64,000 nucleotides of DNA from Nisaea nitritireducens (GTDB lineage: Bacteria; Pseudomonadota; Alphaproteobacteria; Thalassobaculales; Thalassobaculaceae). Where the stretch lies: assembly GCF_014904795.1 (NCBI RefSeq), contig NZ_JACZFS010000009.1, forward strand, positions 124,001-188,000, in the 5' to 3' direction. The notes beneath the pieces were generated by a model, which had not been told where the DNA came from, did not search any database, and was given only the letters and a program-made list of their open reading frames with translations. Shown piece after piece: positions 34,225 through 43,162 of the stretch (positions are counted from its first letter, which is position 1; every line of letters begins with the position of its first letter). The position numbers were made by a program, and so were the translations under genes.

Positions 34225-35124
34225 GTGGCCTACAATGCTGGAAATCCAATGTTCAAGGGATCCCTGGTAGCATTGATCACGCCGTTCAAAAACGGCGCGG
34301 TCGACGAGGCCGCGTTCCGAAAACTTGTCGACTGGCAGATTGAGCAGGGGACGAACGGTGTGATCCCGACGGGAACCACCGGCGAATCTCCGACGCTCAG
34401 CCATGCAGAGCACAAGCAGGTTGTTGAAATCTGTGTAGATCAGGTTGCTGGGCGGATTCCGGTTATCGCCGGTACCGGCTCCAATTCGACCGAGGAAGCC
34501 ATCGAGCTGACGCAACACGCCAAGGAAGCTGGCGCGGATGCGGCACTGGTGGTCACACCGTACTACAACAAGCCGACCCAGGAAGGCCTTTACCGGCACT
34601 TCAAGGCGATCACCGATGCGGTTGATTTGCCGGTCATGATTTACAATATCCCGCCGAGAAGCGTCATCGACATGACTGTCGAGACAATGAAGCGGCTGTC
34701 CGAGCTGCCGAACATTGTCGGTGTTAAGGATGCGACCGCCAGCGGGACGCGTCCGATGGAAACCCGGCTTGCGATCGGATCGGATTTCTCCCAGCTTAGT
34801 GGTGAGGACGGAACCGTTGTGCCGTATCTTTCCCAGGGTGGACACGGCTGTATCTCGGTCACGGCGAATGTTGCGCCGGGTCCGTTGTCGGAGCTGCACC
34901 AGGCGTGGGGCAAGGGCGATCTTGATACGGTAATGACCATTAATGACCGGTTGTTCCCGCTGCATCAGGCTCTGTTCTGCGAAAGCAGCCCGGGCCCGGT
35001 CAAATATGCGGCAAGTCTGCTCGGGATCTGTGAGCCGACCACCCGTCTGCCGATCTGCGAGATCGCGGACAGCAGCAAACAAAAAGTGGAATCCGCTCTG
35101 CGGCATGCCGGTCTGCTGAACTGA
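34225..35124 (+). CDS. dapA: 4-hydroxy-tetrahydrodipicolinate synthase
   Basis: A 299-residue class I aldolase condensing pyruvate with aspartate semialdehyde, the first committed step of lysine and meso-diaminopimelate synthesis. It shows GTTGESPTLSHAEH (about 47-60), VTPYYNKPTQEGLYRHF with the catalytic Tyr (about 110-126), YNIPPRS and the Schiff-base Lys in VGVKDAT. The GTG at 34225 has AGGAG at 34213-34217, seven bases ahead, and is preferred to the ATG at 34249, which has no ribosome site. The following smpB gene starts 41 bases later; a short GC hairpin (35132-35147) lies between. Confidence 0.95.
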   Translation: MAYNAGNPMFKGSLVALITPFKNGAVDEAAFRKLVDWQIEQGTNGVIPTGTTGESPTLSHAEHKQVVEICVDQVAGRIPVIAGTGSNSTEEAIELTQHAKEAGADAALVVTPYYNKPTQEGLYRHFKAITDAVDLPVMIYNIPPRSVIDMTVETMKRLSELPNIVGVKDATASGTRPMETRLAIGSDFSQLSGEDGTVVPYLSQGGHGCISVTANVAPGPLSELHQAWGKGDLDTVMTINDRLFPLHQALFCESSPGPVKYAASLLGICEPTTRLPICEIADSSKQKVESALRHAGLLN

Positions 35125-35165
35125 TCAGCGGGCCGGGCCTGCCCGGCGGTTGAAGGAAGTCTCCC

Positions 35166-35636
35166 ATGGCGGGAAAGAAATCAGGCGACGGATTGATCGC
35201 CCAGAACCGTCGTGCGCGGCACGACTATTTTATTGAAGACACGGTCGAAGCCGGGATCGTTCTGACTGGCTCCGAAGTGAAAAGCTTGCGCGACGGCAAG
35301 GCCAGCATCGGTGAATCCTATGCTGGCCAGGACGGCGGCGAGCTGACTCTCTTCAATGTGCATATCCCGGAATATCCGGCTGCCGAGCCCTTCAACCACG
35401 AACCGCGCCGGCCGCGGCGTCTGCTTGTGCATCGCAAGGAGCGGGACCGTCTGCTTGGTCTGGTGCAACGGGAAGGGGCAACGCTCATCCCGCTGCGGCT
35501 TTATTTCAACGATCGCGGCATCGCCAAGATCTCGATCGGGATCGCGACGGGCAAAAAGAAGATGGATAAGCGCGAGACGGAGAAAAAGCGGGACTGGCAG
35601 CGCGACAAGGCGCGCCTGATGCGCGAGAAGAATTGA
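35166..35636 (+). CDS. smpB: SsrA-binding protein
   Basis: A 156-residue protein required for trans-translation. It binds tmRNA and mimics the missing anticodon arm. Seen are [39 protein letters not shown] and the basic C-terminal tail ([19 protein letters not shown]). dapA-smpB order is common in alphaproteobacteria. It converges with the uracil-DNA glycosylase gene, with 4 bases between the stops. Confidence 0.96.
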   Translation: MAGKKSGDGLIAQNRRARHDYFIEDTVEAGIVLTGSEVKSLRDGKASIGESYAGQDGGELTLFNVHIPEYPAAEPFNHEPRRPRRLLVHRKERDRLLGLVQREGATLIPLRLYFNDRGIAKISIGIATGKKKMDKRETEKKRDWQRDKARLMREKN

Positions 35637-35640
35637 CGCG

Positions 35641-36291
35641 TCAGAGCGCGCTCATCAAGCCCCGGATCGTGCCAAACACGTCCTCGAACATCTCTTCAGT
35701 CAGCTTGCCCGTGTTCGTGTTGTAGCGCGAGCAGTGATAGGAATTCACAAGGGTGAAGCCCGCGCCCGGCTCATGTACGGCGTTATGCCCGAACTTGAAG
35801 CGGTTCTTGGGAATGCCGAGCCCTGACAGTATCGCGCCGTGGGCGAGGCCGCCCAGCGCCAGGACCACACGCCGGGGGCCGGAAAGTTCCATCTGAAGAA
35901 ACGGCGCGCAGGCCTTCACTTCGGCGCCAATGGGCTTGTTTTCCGGCGGCACGCATCGCACTGCATTCGTGATACGGCAATCGACGAGTTTCAGGTCGTC
36001 CTGGCCTTCACTGTCATAAGTGCCCTCCGAGAAGCCGAACCGGTCCAGCGTCTGGTAAAGCAGGTCGCCTGCATAATCGCCGGTAAATGGCCGGGCCGTG
36101 CGGTTCGCGCCACGCAGGCCCGGTGCCAATCCGACTATCAGGAAGGACGCGTCTTTCGGCCCGAACGAGACCACCGGTCCGTTATGCCAGTCCGGAAATT
36201 TCTCGCGGTTGGCGTGGCGGAAATCCACGAGGCGGGGGCAGAGCGGGCACTCGCGGCCCGGCTCCTCAAGGCTGGATATCGATACGGTCAT
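35641..36291 (-). CDS. uracil-DNA glycosylase, iron-sulfur type (family 5-like)
   Basis: A 216-residue DNA repair enzyme. Cys residues at CPLCPRLVDFR near the N-terminus, with Cys later at VRCVPPENKP and an additional Cys, match the [4Fe-4S] ligands of family 4/5 UDGs. The active-site motif GLAPGLRGANRTARPFTGDY (about 55-74) with GANRT is typical of family 5 (UDGb), which lacks the classic Asp and has broad substrate range. The C-terminal VNSYHCSRYN replaces the family 1 HPSP motif. It removes uracil and other deaminated bases. The end is adjacent to smpB. Confidence 0.85.
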   Translation of the reverse strand: MTVSISSLEEPGRECPLCPRLVDFRHANREKFPDWHNGPVVSFGPKDASFLIVGLAPGLRGANRTARPFTGDYAGDLLYQTLDRFGFSEGTYDSEGQDDLKLVDCRITNAVRCVPPENKPIGAEVKACAPFLQMELSGPRRVVLALGGLAHGAILSGLGIPKNRFKFGHNAVHEPGAGFTLVNSYHCSRYNTNTGKLTEEMFEDVFGTIRGLMSAL

Positions 36292-36311
36292 GGGGCCGCC
36301 CGGACGGGGGC

Positions 36312-36965
36312 TCAGTAATTCGGGCGACGCGGCGTCACCTGCGCCTCGTCGATATCGTCCTCGTAATCATCGTCATCGAGATCATCCTCGGCACCGTCTT
36401 CATACTCGTCCTGTTGCGGACGCACCGGGCGGGCCTGATGGGCGCGGGCGATCTTCTCCTGAAAATCCTTCAGCTCCAGGAAATGATCGGCCTGGCGGCG
36501 CAACTCGTCGGCGATCATCGGCGGCTGCGACTTGACGGTCGAGACGACGGTGACCCGCACGCCCCGGCGTTGCACGGCCTCAACCAGCCGGCGGAAGTCG
36601 CCGTCGCCGGAGAACAGCACGACATGATCGAGATGCTCGGCCATTTCGAGGACATCGATGGCGAGTTCGATATCCATGTTGCCCTTGATTTTCCGGCGCC
36701 CGGAGGCATCGGTGAATTCCTTGGTCGGCTTGGTGACCATCGTGTAGCCATTATAGTCGAGCCAGTCGACAAGGGGCCGGATTGGCGAGTATTCTTGATC
36801 TTCAATCAGTGCAGTATAATAAAAAGCACGGACAAGACGGCATTCGTCGGCAAAAACAGTCAGTAATTTCCGATAATCGATGTCAAACCCGAGAGATCGC
36901 GCTGCTGAATACAAGTTGGCGCCATCGATAAAGAGACCTGTTTTTTCTTGAGGATAGAAATGCAT
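36312..36965 (-). CDS. NYN-domain (LabA/DUF88-type) protein with acidic tail
   Basis: A 217-residue protein. The PIN-like NYN domain (about 8-155) has the acidic active-site residues: Asp in FIDGANLY, Asp in GNMDIELAIDVLEMA and Asp in LFSGDGDFRRLVEA. NYN proteins are candidate RNases or nucleic-acid processing enzymes. The C-terminal tail (about 175-210) is strongly acidic, with runs of Asp and Glu. The ATG at 36965 is preferred; one codon upstream is TTG. It is divergent from folK across an AT-rich palindromic gap. Confidence 0.87.
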   Translation of the reverse strand: MHFYPQEKTGLFIDGANLYSAARSLGFDIDYRKLLTVFADECRLVRAFYYTALIEDQEYSPIRPLVDWLDYNGYTMVTKPTKEFTDASGRRKIKGNMDIELAIDVLEMAEHLDHVVLFSGDGDFRRLVEAVQRRGVRVTVVSTVKSQPPMIADELRRQADHFLELKDFQEKIARAHQARPVRPQQDEYEDGAEDDLDDDDYEDDIDEAQVTPRRPNY

Positions 36966-37062
36966 CAAATAATTCCTTTATTCTTTTTCTTATTTCCATC
37001 ACGCGCAATAGACCAACCGGCCATCAATTGCGCAAGTAATTTGCGGTTGTAGAATTGAGGCC

Positions 37063-37080
37063 TTGACTGTCAATCGATTG
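37063..37080. promoter_or_regulatory. overlapping palindromes in the NYN-folK divergent gap
   Basis: TTGACTGTCAA (37063-37073) is a perfect palindrome around a central T. It overlaps CAATCGATTG (37071-37080), another perfect 10-base palindrome. Nearby are TTGCGCAA and a TAGAT/ATCTA stem. The 195-base gap is notably AT-rich compared with its surroundings and is the promoter region for two divergent genes. The pattern suits an operator. TTGACT could also be a -35 element. Confidence 0.45.
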
Positions 37081-37159
37081 TAGATCTTTTTCAAATCTAG
37101 TCGGATGTATCGAAAGATCAAAGCCGTATTAATGGCGATGTCGTTAAAGCATCAATGGA

Positions 37160-37687
37160 ATGGTGTCCATGATTTATTTGGGGGTTGGTGCCAATCTCCC
37201 GAGCGCGCGATTTTCATCGCCGCGGGAGACGCTTGAGGCCGCCATGGCGGATCTCGGCCACCTTGGGGTCGTGCCGCTTGCGGTATCCCGCTGGTTTGAG
37301 AGTGCGCCTGTTCCGGCCTCTGACCAACCTTGGTACGTGAATGCCGTTTACAGCGTTGAGACCGACAATGATGCGGCATCGTTGCTTGCAAGGCTGCATT
37401 CTATTGAAAAGGAATATGGGAGGGTTCGCGGCGCGGTCAATGCCGCGCGGGTCATTGATCTGGACCTTCTGGACTATCACGGGGAATTAAGCGACGGCAG
37501 TGGCGGTCCCATTCTGCCGCACCCGCGAATGCATGAACGGGCCTTCGTTCTCCATCCGTTGCGCGACCTCGCGCCGGACTGGCGGCACCCGGTCAGTGGC
37601 GCCGCTATAGACAGTCTGATTTCGGCACTTGACGCCAGTCAGACGGTCCGGCTGCTCGGTTCTGTCGGGGAAGGGTATAATTCCTGA
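37160..37687 (+). CDS. folK: 2-amino-4-hydroxy-6-hydroxymethyldihydropteridine pyrophosphokinase
   Basis: A 175-residue folate-synthesis enzyme that pyrophosphorylates 6-hydroxymethyl-7,8-dihydropterin using ATP. It shows the HPPK pattern: [11 protein letters not shown] at the start, [21 protein letters not shown] (pterin-binding loop), [13 protein letters not shown] with the metal-binding Asp pair, and [16 protein letters not shown]. The ATG at 37160 or, in frame, at 37169 could be used. It is not linked to folP or folB in this window. Confidence 0.95.
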   Translation: MVSMIYLGVGANLPSARFSSPRETLEAAMADLGHLGVVPLAVSRWFESAPVPASDQPWYVNAVYSVETDNDAASLLARLHSIEKEYGRVRGAVNAARVIDLDLLDYHGELSDGSGGPILPHPRMHERAFVLHPLRDLAPDWRHPVSGAAIDSLISALDASQTVRLLGSVGEGYNS

Positions 37688-37696
37688 CCTAATTGA

Positions 37697-37716
37697 CTTG
37701 CTCCCGAGGGGGCAAG
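37697..37716. repeat. inverted repeat between folK and rpoZ
   Basis: CTTGCTCCC and GGGGGCAAG pair around a 2-base centre (9 pairs including one wobble), 10 bases after the folK stop. An AT-rich run TATATATT follows. It may be a terminator lacking a T tract or part of the rpoZ promoter region. TTGACT at 37693-37698 is a possible -35, but no well-spaced -10 is clear. Confidence 0.4.
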
Positions 37717-37766
37717 CCAATATATATTCTTCTTTCCGGTATCTTTTTGGAACGGGACGCACACCC

Positions 37767-38162
37767 ATGGCACGGGTCACGGTTGAAGACTGCATTTTGG
37801 AAATTCCGAACCGGTTCGATCTTGTTATGATCGCCGGTCAGCGCGCGCGGGACATTTCCGCAGGCGGACAGCTGACCATCGATCGCGACAATGACAAGAA
37901 CCCGGTCGTTGCACTGCGCGAAATCGCGGACAAGACCGTCGATCTTGGCAACCTTCAGGAAGCGCTGGTGCGCGGCCTGCAGCGGGTTGTCGAGGATGAC
38001 GGTCCGGAAGACGATGACATGAGCGCGATTGAAGCCGATGGCGGCGCTGCCATCGAGGAAGCCGCAGACGCATTGGGCATGCAGATCCAGTCTGCCAAGG
38101 AAGACGGCGCGGGCGCCGGTTTCGAGGACGTTGATGAAGAGGTCCTCGGACGCGAAGGGTAA
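37767..38162 (+). CDS. rpoZ: RNA polymerase omega subunit
   Basis: A 131-residue omega subunit. The N-terminus [20 protein letters not shown] and [13 protein letters not shown] are signatures, and [11 protein letters not shown] follows. The C-terminal 50 residues are acidic and Ala-rich, longer than the E. coli protein (91 residues) and typical of alphaproteobacteria. Omega helps assemble the polymerase and forms part of a ppGpp site in proteobacteria. That fits its position before the (p)ppGpp enzyme. The ATG at 37767 is fixed by the family N-terminus; the frame extends upstream without support. Confidence 0.95.
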   Translation: MARVTVEDCILEIPNRFDLVMIAGQRARDISAGGQLTIDRDNDKNPVVALREIADKTVDLGNLQEALVRGLQRVVEDDGPEDDDMSAIEADGGAAIEEAADALGMQIQSAKEDGAGAGFEDVDEEVLGREG

Positions 38163-38193
38163 GCCGGCAAGGCTTTCCGCTTCCCTGCATTGG

Positions 38194-38220
38194 CGGTCCG
38201 AACCAGGACCGTTTCTTCTT
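38194..38220 (+). terminator. possible intrinsic terminator or attenuator between rpoZ and rsh
   Basis: CGGTCC (38194-38199) pairs with GGACCG (38206-38211) around a 6-base loop and is followed by TTTCTTCTT. It is a short but plausible terminator 32 bases after the rpoZ stop. The downstream gene starts 47 bases later, so readthrough may be partial. Confidence 0.5.
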
Positions 38221-38267
38221 CCTGAAGGCGCCTTGAGCACGGCCGCGCAGAGCGCGCGGGGGAATTC

Positions 38268-40415
38268 ATGATCCGGCAATACGAGCTGGTAGAACGGGTC
38301 AAAAATTATGACCCGAGTATGGACGAGGACGCGCTGAACCGCGCCTACGTCTATGCCATGAAGATGCATGGCTCGCAAAAGCGGGCGTCTGGCGACCCTT
38401 ACTTTTCCCATCCTCTCGAAGTCGCCGGCATTCTGACCGACATGCGGCTCGATACCAGCACCATCATCACTGCGCTGCTGCACGACACCATCGAGGATAC
38501 GGACGCGACGCCGGAGGATATCAAGCGCCTCTTCGGCGAGGATATTCTGCGTCTGGTCGATGGCGTCACCAAGTTGACCCGGATCGAACTGCAATCCGAC
38601 CGGACAAAGCAGGCGGAGAATTTCCGAAAGCTTGTCCTTGCGATGAGCGAGGATATCCGGGTCTTGCTGGTGAAGCTGGCGGACCGGGTCCACAACATGC
38701 GGACCCTGCATTTTATCGAATCCGAGGACAAGCGTCGGCGTATCGCCGCCGAGACCATGGATATCTATGCGCCGCTGGCCGAGCGCATCGGTATCCAGGC
38801 GATGCGGGACGAGCTGGAAGATCTCGCCTTTGCCGAGCTTAATCCGGATGCGCGCACGTCGATCATGACGCGCCTCGACTACCTCTATGATGAAGGTAGC
38901 GACACGGTTGACCGGGTGATGGACGAATTGCGGGAAACTGCGGCGACTGTTGAAATCGTCCCGGAAATCTCGGGCCGAAGGAAATCGCCCTATTCAGTCT
39001 GGCTGAAGATGCAGCGCAAGGATGTCGGCTTCGAGCAGCTCTCAGACATCATGGCATTCCGGCTCGTGGTCGCGAACACCGGCGAATGTTACCAGCTGCT
39101 GGGCGCTCTGCACGGCAAGTATCCGGTGATACCGGGGCGCTTCAAGGACTACATCAGTACGCCGAAGCCGAACGGATATCAGTCCCTGCATACCGGCATT
39201 ATCGGCCCGATGAAGAAGCGGATCGAAATCCAGATCCGGACCCGGGAGATGCACGAGGTCGCCGAGCTCGGCGTTGCCGCGCACTGGGTCTACAAGGAAG
39301 ATCCGGCCTATAGCCGGGAAGGCAAGAAATACCGCTGGATACGGGAACTTCTGGAAATCCTGGAACATGCTTCCGGGCCAGAAGAGTTCCTCGAGCATAC
39401 CAAGCTCGAGATGTATCAGGACCAGGTTTTCTGCTTCACGCCGAAGGGGGATCTGATCTCCCTGCCGCGCGGGGCCACGCCGGTCGATTTCGCTTACGCG
39501 GTGCATTCCGAAGTCGGTGACAGGTGTGTCGGCGCACGGATCAATGACCGTTTAATGCCGCTGACCACACCGCTGAAGAACGGCGATCAGGTCGCGGTTT
39601 CGACGTCGAAAAATTCAACGCCGTCTCCGACCTGGGAACAGTTTGTTGTCACCGGCAAGGCAAAGGCCCGGATCCGGCGCTTCGTCCGTTTGCAGCGGCG
39701 ACAGCAGTTTGCCGATCTTGGCCGAGCCATCATGCAGAAGGCCTTTCGGCAAGAAGCCCAGAAATACTCCGAGAAAACGCTGGAAGGCGTTCTCGGCAAG
39801 TTCCACGTGGAGACCGTCGAGGATCTGCTCGCCGGTGTCGGCGAGGGCGTGCTGAGCGACCGGGAAGTGTTGCATGTAGCGGTTCCGGAAACTCTGCCCG
39901 CCCCGGACAAACAGAATGTCGTGCCGATCACCCGGGCACGGACCAAGGCCCGCAAGGGCAGCCCAGACGCGGTTCCGCTCAAGGGGCTGATCCCCGGCAT
40001 GGCGGTACATTATGCCCGGTGCTGCCATCCGCTTCCCGGAGAGCGCATCGTCGGTATCGTGACCACAGGTAAGGGGGTCACGATCCACACTATCGACTGC
40101 GATACACTCGAGAACTTCCATTCAACGCCGGAGCGCTGGCTCGACGTCTCCTGGGATCTGGACAGCGAAACCGACATGCATGTCGGCCGGCTGGATATCG
40201 TCCTGGCGAACGAACCCGGCAGCCTTGGCAGCCTTTCGACCGTGATCGGCCGAAGCAGAGGCAACATTATCAACCTGAAGCTCGTCAATCGCTCGACCGA
40301 CTTCTTCGAACTCTATATCGATGTCGAGGTAGCCGATGTTCGGCACCTGACGGAAATCATCGCCGCACTGCGCGCCACACCGGTAATAAATTCGGTGGAT
40401 CGGGCCCGCGGCTGA
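38268..40415 (+). CDS. rsh: bifunctional (p)ppGpp synthetase/hydrolase (RelA/SpoT family)
   Basis: A 715-residue stringent-response enzyme. The N-terminal HD hydrolase domain has FSHPLEVAGIL (about 45-55) and LLHDTIEDTDATPED (about 70-84). The synthetase domain has the GRRKSPYSVWLKM and YISTPKPNGYQSLHTG motifs (about 285-302). TGS (FTPKGDLISLPRGATPVDFAY, about 392-412) and C-terminal ACT domains follow. Both catalytic sites look intact, so it should make and degrade (p)ppGpp. Alphaproteobacteria usually carry one such Rsh. It lies downstream of rpoZ, as in many relatives. Confidence 0.95.
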   Translation: MIRQYELVERVKNYDPSMDEDALNRAYVYAMKMHGSQKRASGDPYFSHPLEVAGILTDMRLDTSTIITALLHDTIEDTDATPEDIKRLFGEDILRLVDGVTKLTRIELQSDRTKQAENFRKLVLAMSEDIRVLLVKLADRVHNMRTLHFIESEDKRRRIAAETMDIYAPLAERIGIQAMRDELEDLAFAELNPDARTSIMTRLDYLYDEGSDTVDRVMDELRETAATVEIVPEISGRRKSPYSVWLKMQRKDVGFEQLSDIMAFRLVVANTGECYQLLGALHGKYPVIPGRFKDYISTPKPNGYQSLHTGIIGPMKKRIEIQIRTREMHEVAELGVAAHWVYKEDPAYSREGKKYRWIRELLEILEHASGPEEFLEHTKLEMYQDQVFCFTPKGDLISLPRGATPVDFAYAVHSEVGDRCVGARINDRLMPLTTPLKNGDQVAVSTSKNSTPSPTWEQFVVTGKAKARIRRFVRLQRRQQFADLGRAIMQKAFRQEAQKYSEKTLEGVLGKFHVETVEDLLAGVGEGVLSDREVLHVAVPETLPAPDKQNVVPITRARTKARKGSPDAVPLKGLIPGMAVHYARCCHPLPGERIVGIVTTGKGVTIHTIDCDTLENFHSTPERWLDVSWDLDSETDMHVGRLDIVLANEPGSLGSLSTVIGRSRGNIINLKLVNRSTDFFELYIDVEVADVRHLTEIIAALRATPVINSVDRARG

Positions 40416-40503
40416 ACCACATTAAGTGAGAAGTGCCGATATCCCGATGGCACGGGGTTTCCAACGGCACAGTGAGCGTGAACAGAGGAAAGGTTCGGCG
40501 TAC

Positions 40504-41124
40504 ATGTTTAAACGCCGGCAGGCAGAGAGTACTGCCTCCAGGATTCGTCAGTTTATCTGGCCGCGGATGGGGTTCGGCCGGTTGTGGCGCTATACGGGCC
40601 ACCGGCTGGGGCGCATGCCGGGGACGCCTTATAGCATCGCCGCGGGCTTTGCCTGCGGGGCCGCTGCGTCCTTCACGCCGCTGATAGGTCTGCATTTCAT
40701 CCTTGCGGGGCTTTTTGCCTGGAGCATCAGGGCCAATATCCTGGCCTCGGCGATCGGCACCGCAATCGGCAATCCTTGGACGTTTCCCTTCATCTGGCTC
40801 TGGATCTTCAAGGTGGGCAGCTGGATCGTCGGTACCCCAGAAGGTGTGGAACCTCCGAAATTGACCTTGGACTTTTTCCTTGGGATCATTTCCGGAGAGT
40901 CTTTGGGGCAAAGCGTCGATCTGTTGATGACAATGGTCGTCGGCAGCGTGCCAACCGCGATTGCCGTCTGGTTTCTCCTCTATTTGCCGCTGCTTGGCTT
41001 GATCGAGGGTTACCGGAGGCGACGGACGGAACGGCGGGACGATGCGGTGGCCCGGAAGAGTGCGGACGCAGAGAGACTGCCTGTCGATGGCAGGGTTTCT
41101 GAGCAGGGAGCGGGAAGCCAATGA
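40504..41124 (+). CDS. DUF2062 membrane protein
   Basis: A 206-residue inner-membrane protein of the DUF2062 family. It shows [20 protein letters not shown] (about 41-60), [13 protein letters not shown], an Asn-Pro segment in [12 protein letters not shown], and a further hydrophobic segment near [15 protein letters not shown]. Function is unknown. The C-terminus is a basic, hydrophilic tail. The ATG at 40504 has a GAGGAAAGG ribosome site; upstream in-frame codons from 40426 are not needed. The ATGA overlap with pdxJ (4 bases) suggests coupled expression with the housekeeping block. Confidence 0.85.
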   Translation: MFKRRQAESTASRIRQFIWPRMGFGRLWRYTGHRLGRMPGTPYSIAAGFACGAAASFTPLIGLHFILAGLFAWSIRANILASAIGTAIGNPWTFPFIWLWIFKVGSWIVGTPEGVEPPKLTLDFFLGIISGESLGQSVDLLMTMVVGSVPTAIAVWFLLYLPLLGLIEGYRRRRTERRDDAVARKSADAERLPVDGRVSEQGAGSQ

Positions 41125-41876
41125 GCTATTTGCGGCTTGGCGTTAATATCGATCATGTGGCGACGATCCGGAACGCCAGGGGCGGTGCCCATCCGGACCC
41201 GGTGCGTGCGGCCCGTCTTGCGGCTGAAGCCGGCGCGGATGGTATTACGGCGCACCTGCGCGAAGACCGCCGTCATATTTCCGATGCCGATATCGAGCGG
41301 CTGACGCGCGAGATCGACCTTCCGCTGAACTTCGAGATGGCGGCGACCGACGAGATGCTCGACATCGCGCTCCGGCACAAGCCGCATGCGGCCTGTATCG
41401 TTCCGGAGAAGCGCGAGGAAGTGACCACAGAAGGCGGTCTGGACGCGGCTGGTCTGCATAATCATCTGACCCGCTACTGCGATGCGCTGAAACAGGCGGG
41501 CATCAGGGTCTCGCTCTTCATCGAAGCGGACAAGCGGCAGATCGATGCGGCGGTGGCGCTCGGTGCGCCGGTCGTGGAGCTTCATACCGGCGCCTATTGC
41601 GAGGCGGAAGGCGAGGCTGCGCGAGCGGCCCAGCTGGAACGTCTTCGGGATGCCGCCCGTTACGGCGCCGAGCGTGGCCTGGAAATGCATGCCGGACATG
41701 GTCTTTCCTTCGACACGGTCGCACCGGTCGCCGAAATGCTGGAATTCCACGAGCTTAATATCGGGCATTTCCTGATTGGGGAGGCGATCTTCAGCGGCCT
41801 CGACAGCTCTATTCGGCGCATGCGGTCCTTGATGGACAATGCCCGGGCCGGCGCATCGGGCCGGGTCGGAGCCTGA
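41121..41876 (+). CDS. pdxJ: pyridoxine 5'-phosphate synthase
   Basis: A 251-residue TIM-barrel enzyme that joins 1-deoxyxylulose 5-phosphate with 3-amino-2-oxopropyl phosphate to make pyridoxine 5'-phosphate. [18 protein letters not shown] at the N-terminus, [16 protein letters not shown] (about 36-51), [26 protein letters not shown] and [11 protein letters not shown] are all conserved. It overlaps the DUF2062 gene by 4 bases. acpS follows after 10 bases. Confidence 0.96.
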   Translation: MSYLRLGVNIDHVATIRNARGGAHPDPVRAARLAAEAGADGITAHLREDRRHISDADIERLTREIDLPLNFEMAATDEMLDIALRHKPHAACIVPEKREEVTTEGGLDAAGLHNHLTRYCDALKQAGIRVSLFIEADKRQIDAAVALGAPVVELHTGAYCEAEGEAARAAQLERLRDAARYGAERGLEMHAGHGLSFDTVAPVAEMLEFHELNIGHFLIGEAIFSGLDSSIRRMRSLMDNARAGASGRVGA

Positions 41877-41886
41877 GGTCCCGCAC

Positions 41887-42309
41887 ATGATCCTTGGCAT
41901 CGGCAGCGATCTGGTCGACATCACCCGGATCGAACGGTCGATCGACCGTTTCGGTGACCGGTTTCTGGCTCGCATCTTTACCGACAGGGAGCGCGACAGG
42001 GCGGATTCCAAGGCGAATCGCGCCGCCGTTTATGCCAAACGGTTCGCGGCCAAGGAAGCCGTCTGGAAAGCTCTTGGAGAAGAAGATCGTCCGGGCATCC
42101 AGTGGCGAGAGCTCGAAGTCGTCAACGATGCCTCAGGAAAGCCGTCTTTTGAGCTTAGCGGTATCGCCGCCGCCCGTTTGCGGCAGATCACACCGGAAGG
42201 GCTGGTCGCACGTGTCGATCTGTCGCTGACGGACGAGCCGCCCATGGCGCAGGCTTTTGTCGTGATATCCGCCGAAGCGCCTGGTTTGAGGGAGACGTCG
42301 GGAGGATAG
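41887..42309 (+). CDS. acpS: holo-[acyl-carrier-protein] synthase
   Basis: A 140-residue phosphopantetheinyl transferase of the AcpS type. MILGIGSDLVDITRIERS at the N-terminus carries the metal-binding Asp, and AKRFAAKEAVWKALGE (about 55-70) is the core motif with the Glu. It transfers phosphopantetheine from CoA to ACP. The start was set at MILGIGSD (41887), the family N-terminus. The next gene starts 129 bases later; a small hairpin (GTCCGC/GCGGAC, 42356-42371) lies in the gap. Confidence 0.95.
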   Translation: MILGIGSDLVDITRIERSIDRFGDRFLARIFTDRERDRADSKANRAAVYAKRFAAKEAVWKALGEEDRPGIQWRELEVVNDASGKPSFELSGIAAARLRQITPEGLVARVDLSLTDEPPMAQAFVVISAEAPGLRETSGG

Positions 42310-42438
42310 CCGTCGCTTGCCGTAGTCTTGGGAATCCGGCATACATCGCCGTGCCGTCCGCAATCGCGGACAGCTGATGACGGTGCTCCTTCTCCGGACC
42401 TGTTCTGATAATATTGTCACCGCGCCCCCTGGAGTATC

Positions 42439-43155
42439 ATGCGGGAATTCATAAAGACGCTCGTCTACGCAATCCTGATTGCCGTTGGCTTCCGAACCGT
42501 CGCTTACGAGCCGTTCAATATCCCGTCGGGCTCGATGTTCCCGACCTTGCTCGTTGGCGATTATCTCTTCGTTTCCAAACCGTCCTACGGCTTCAGCCGC
42601 CACTCTCTGCCGTTTTCTCCGCCGTTGTTCGAAGGCCGTATCCTGTTTACCGCGCCGGAGCGTGGTGATGTCGCTGTATTCAAGAAGCCGACGGATGAGG
42701 CCACGGACTATATCAAGCGCGTGATCGGCCTGCCGGGCGACCGGGTGCAGATGAAGCAGGGCCGCCTTTACATCAATGGTGAGATGGTCGAGCGGCGGCG
42801 GATCGAGGATTATGTGATGACCGACCCGTACGGTCGGATGGCGTCCATTCCGCAGTTTATCGAGACCCTGCCGAACGGTGTCGAACACCGGATACTGGAA
42901 GCGATGGGCAACCGGGCGCAGCTCGACAACACCGAAGAGTTCCAGATCCCCGAAGATTTTTACTTTATGATGGGCGATAACCGGGACAATTCGCTCGACA
43001 GCCGCGATAGCTCGGTTGGTATGGTTCCGGTTGATAATTTTGTCGGACGTGCTGAAATCCTGTTCTTCTCGACCGATGGAAGCACACGGTGGTACGAGGT
43101 GTGGAACTGGCCGTTTGCCACCAGATTCAGCAGGTTGTTCAAAGTCATTGAGTAA
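42439..43155 (+). CDS. lepB: signal peptidase I
   Basis: A 238-residue type I leader peptidase with an N-terminal membrane anchor (about 5-22). The catalytic Ser is in NIPSGSMFPTLLVGDYLFVS (about 28-47) and the general-base Lys in TDYIKRVIGLPGD (about 90-102). GDNRDNSLDSR appears near the C-terminus. It removes signal peptides from Sec- and Tat-exported proteins on the periplasmic face. It is followed by rnc with a 7-base gap (or a short overlap if the TTG start is used). Confidence 0.96.
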   Translation: MREFIKTLVYAILIAVGFRTVAYEPFNIPSGSMFPTLLVGDYLFVSKPSYGFSRHSLPFSPPLFEGRILFTAPERGDVAVFKKPTDEATDYIKRVIGLPGDRVQMKQGRLYINGEMVERRRIEDYVMTDPYGRMASIPQFIETLPNGVEHRILEAMGNRAQLDNTEEFQIPEDFYFMMGDNRDNSLDSRDSSVGMVPVDNFVGRAEILFFSTDGSTRWYEVWNWPFATRFSRLFKVIE

Positions 43156-43162
43156 CCAACAG

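Noticed and set aside
43016-43162. Upstream extension of rnc
   Set aside because: The extension lies inside lepB and has no family similarity; the ATG at 43163 gives a normal RNase III length.
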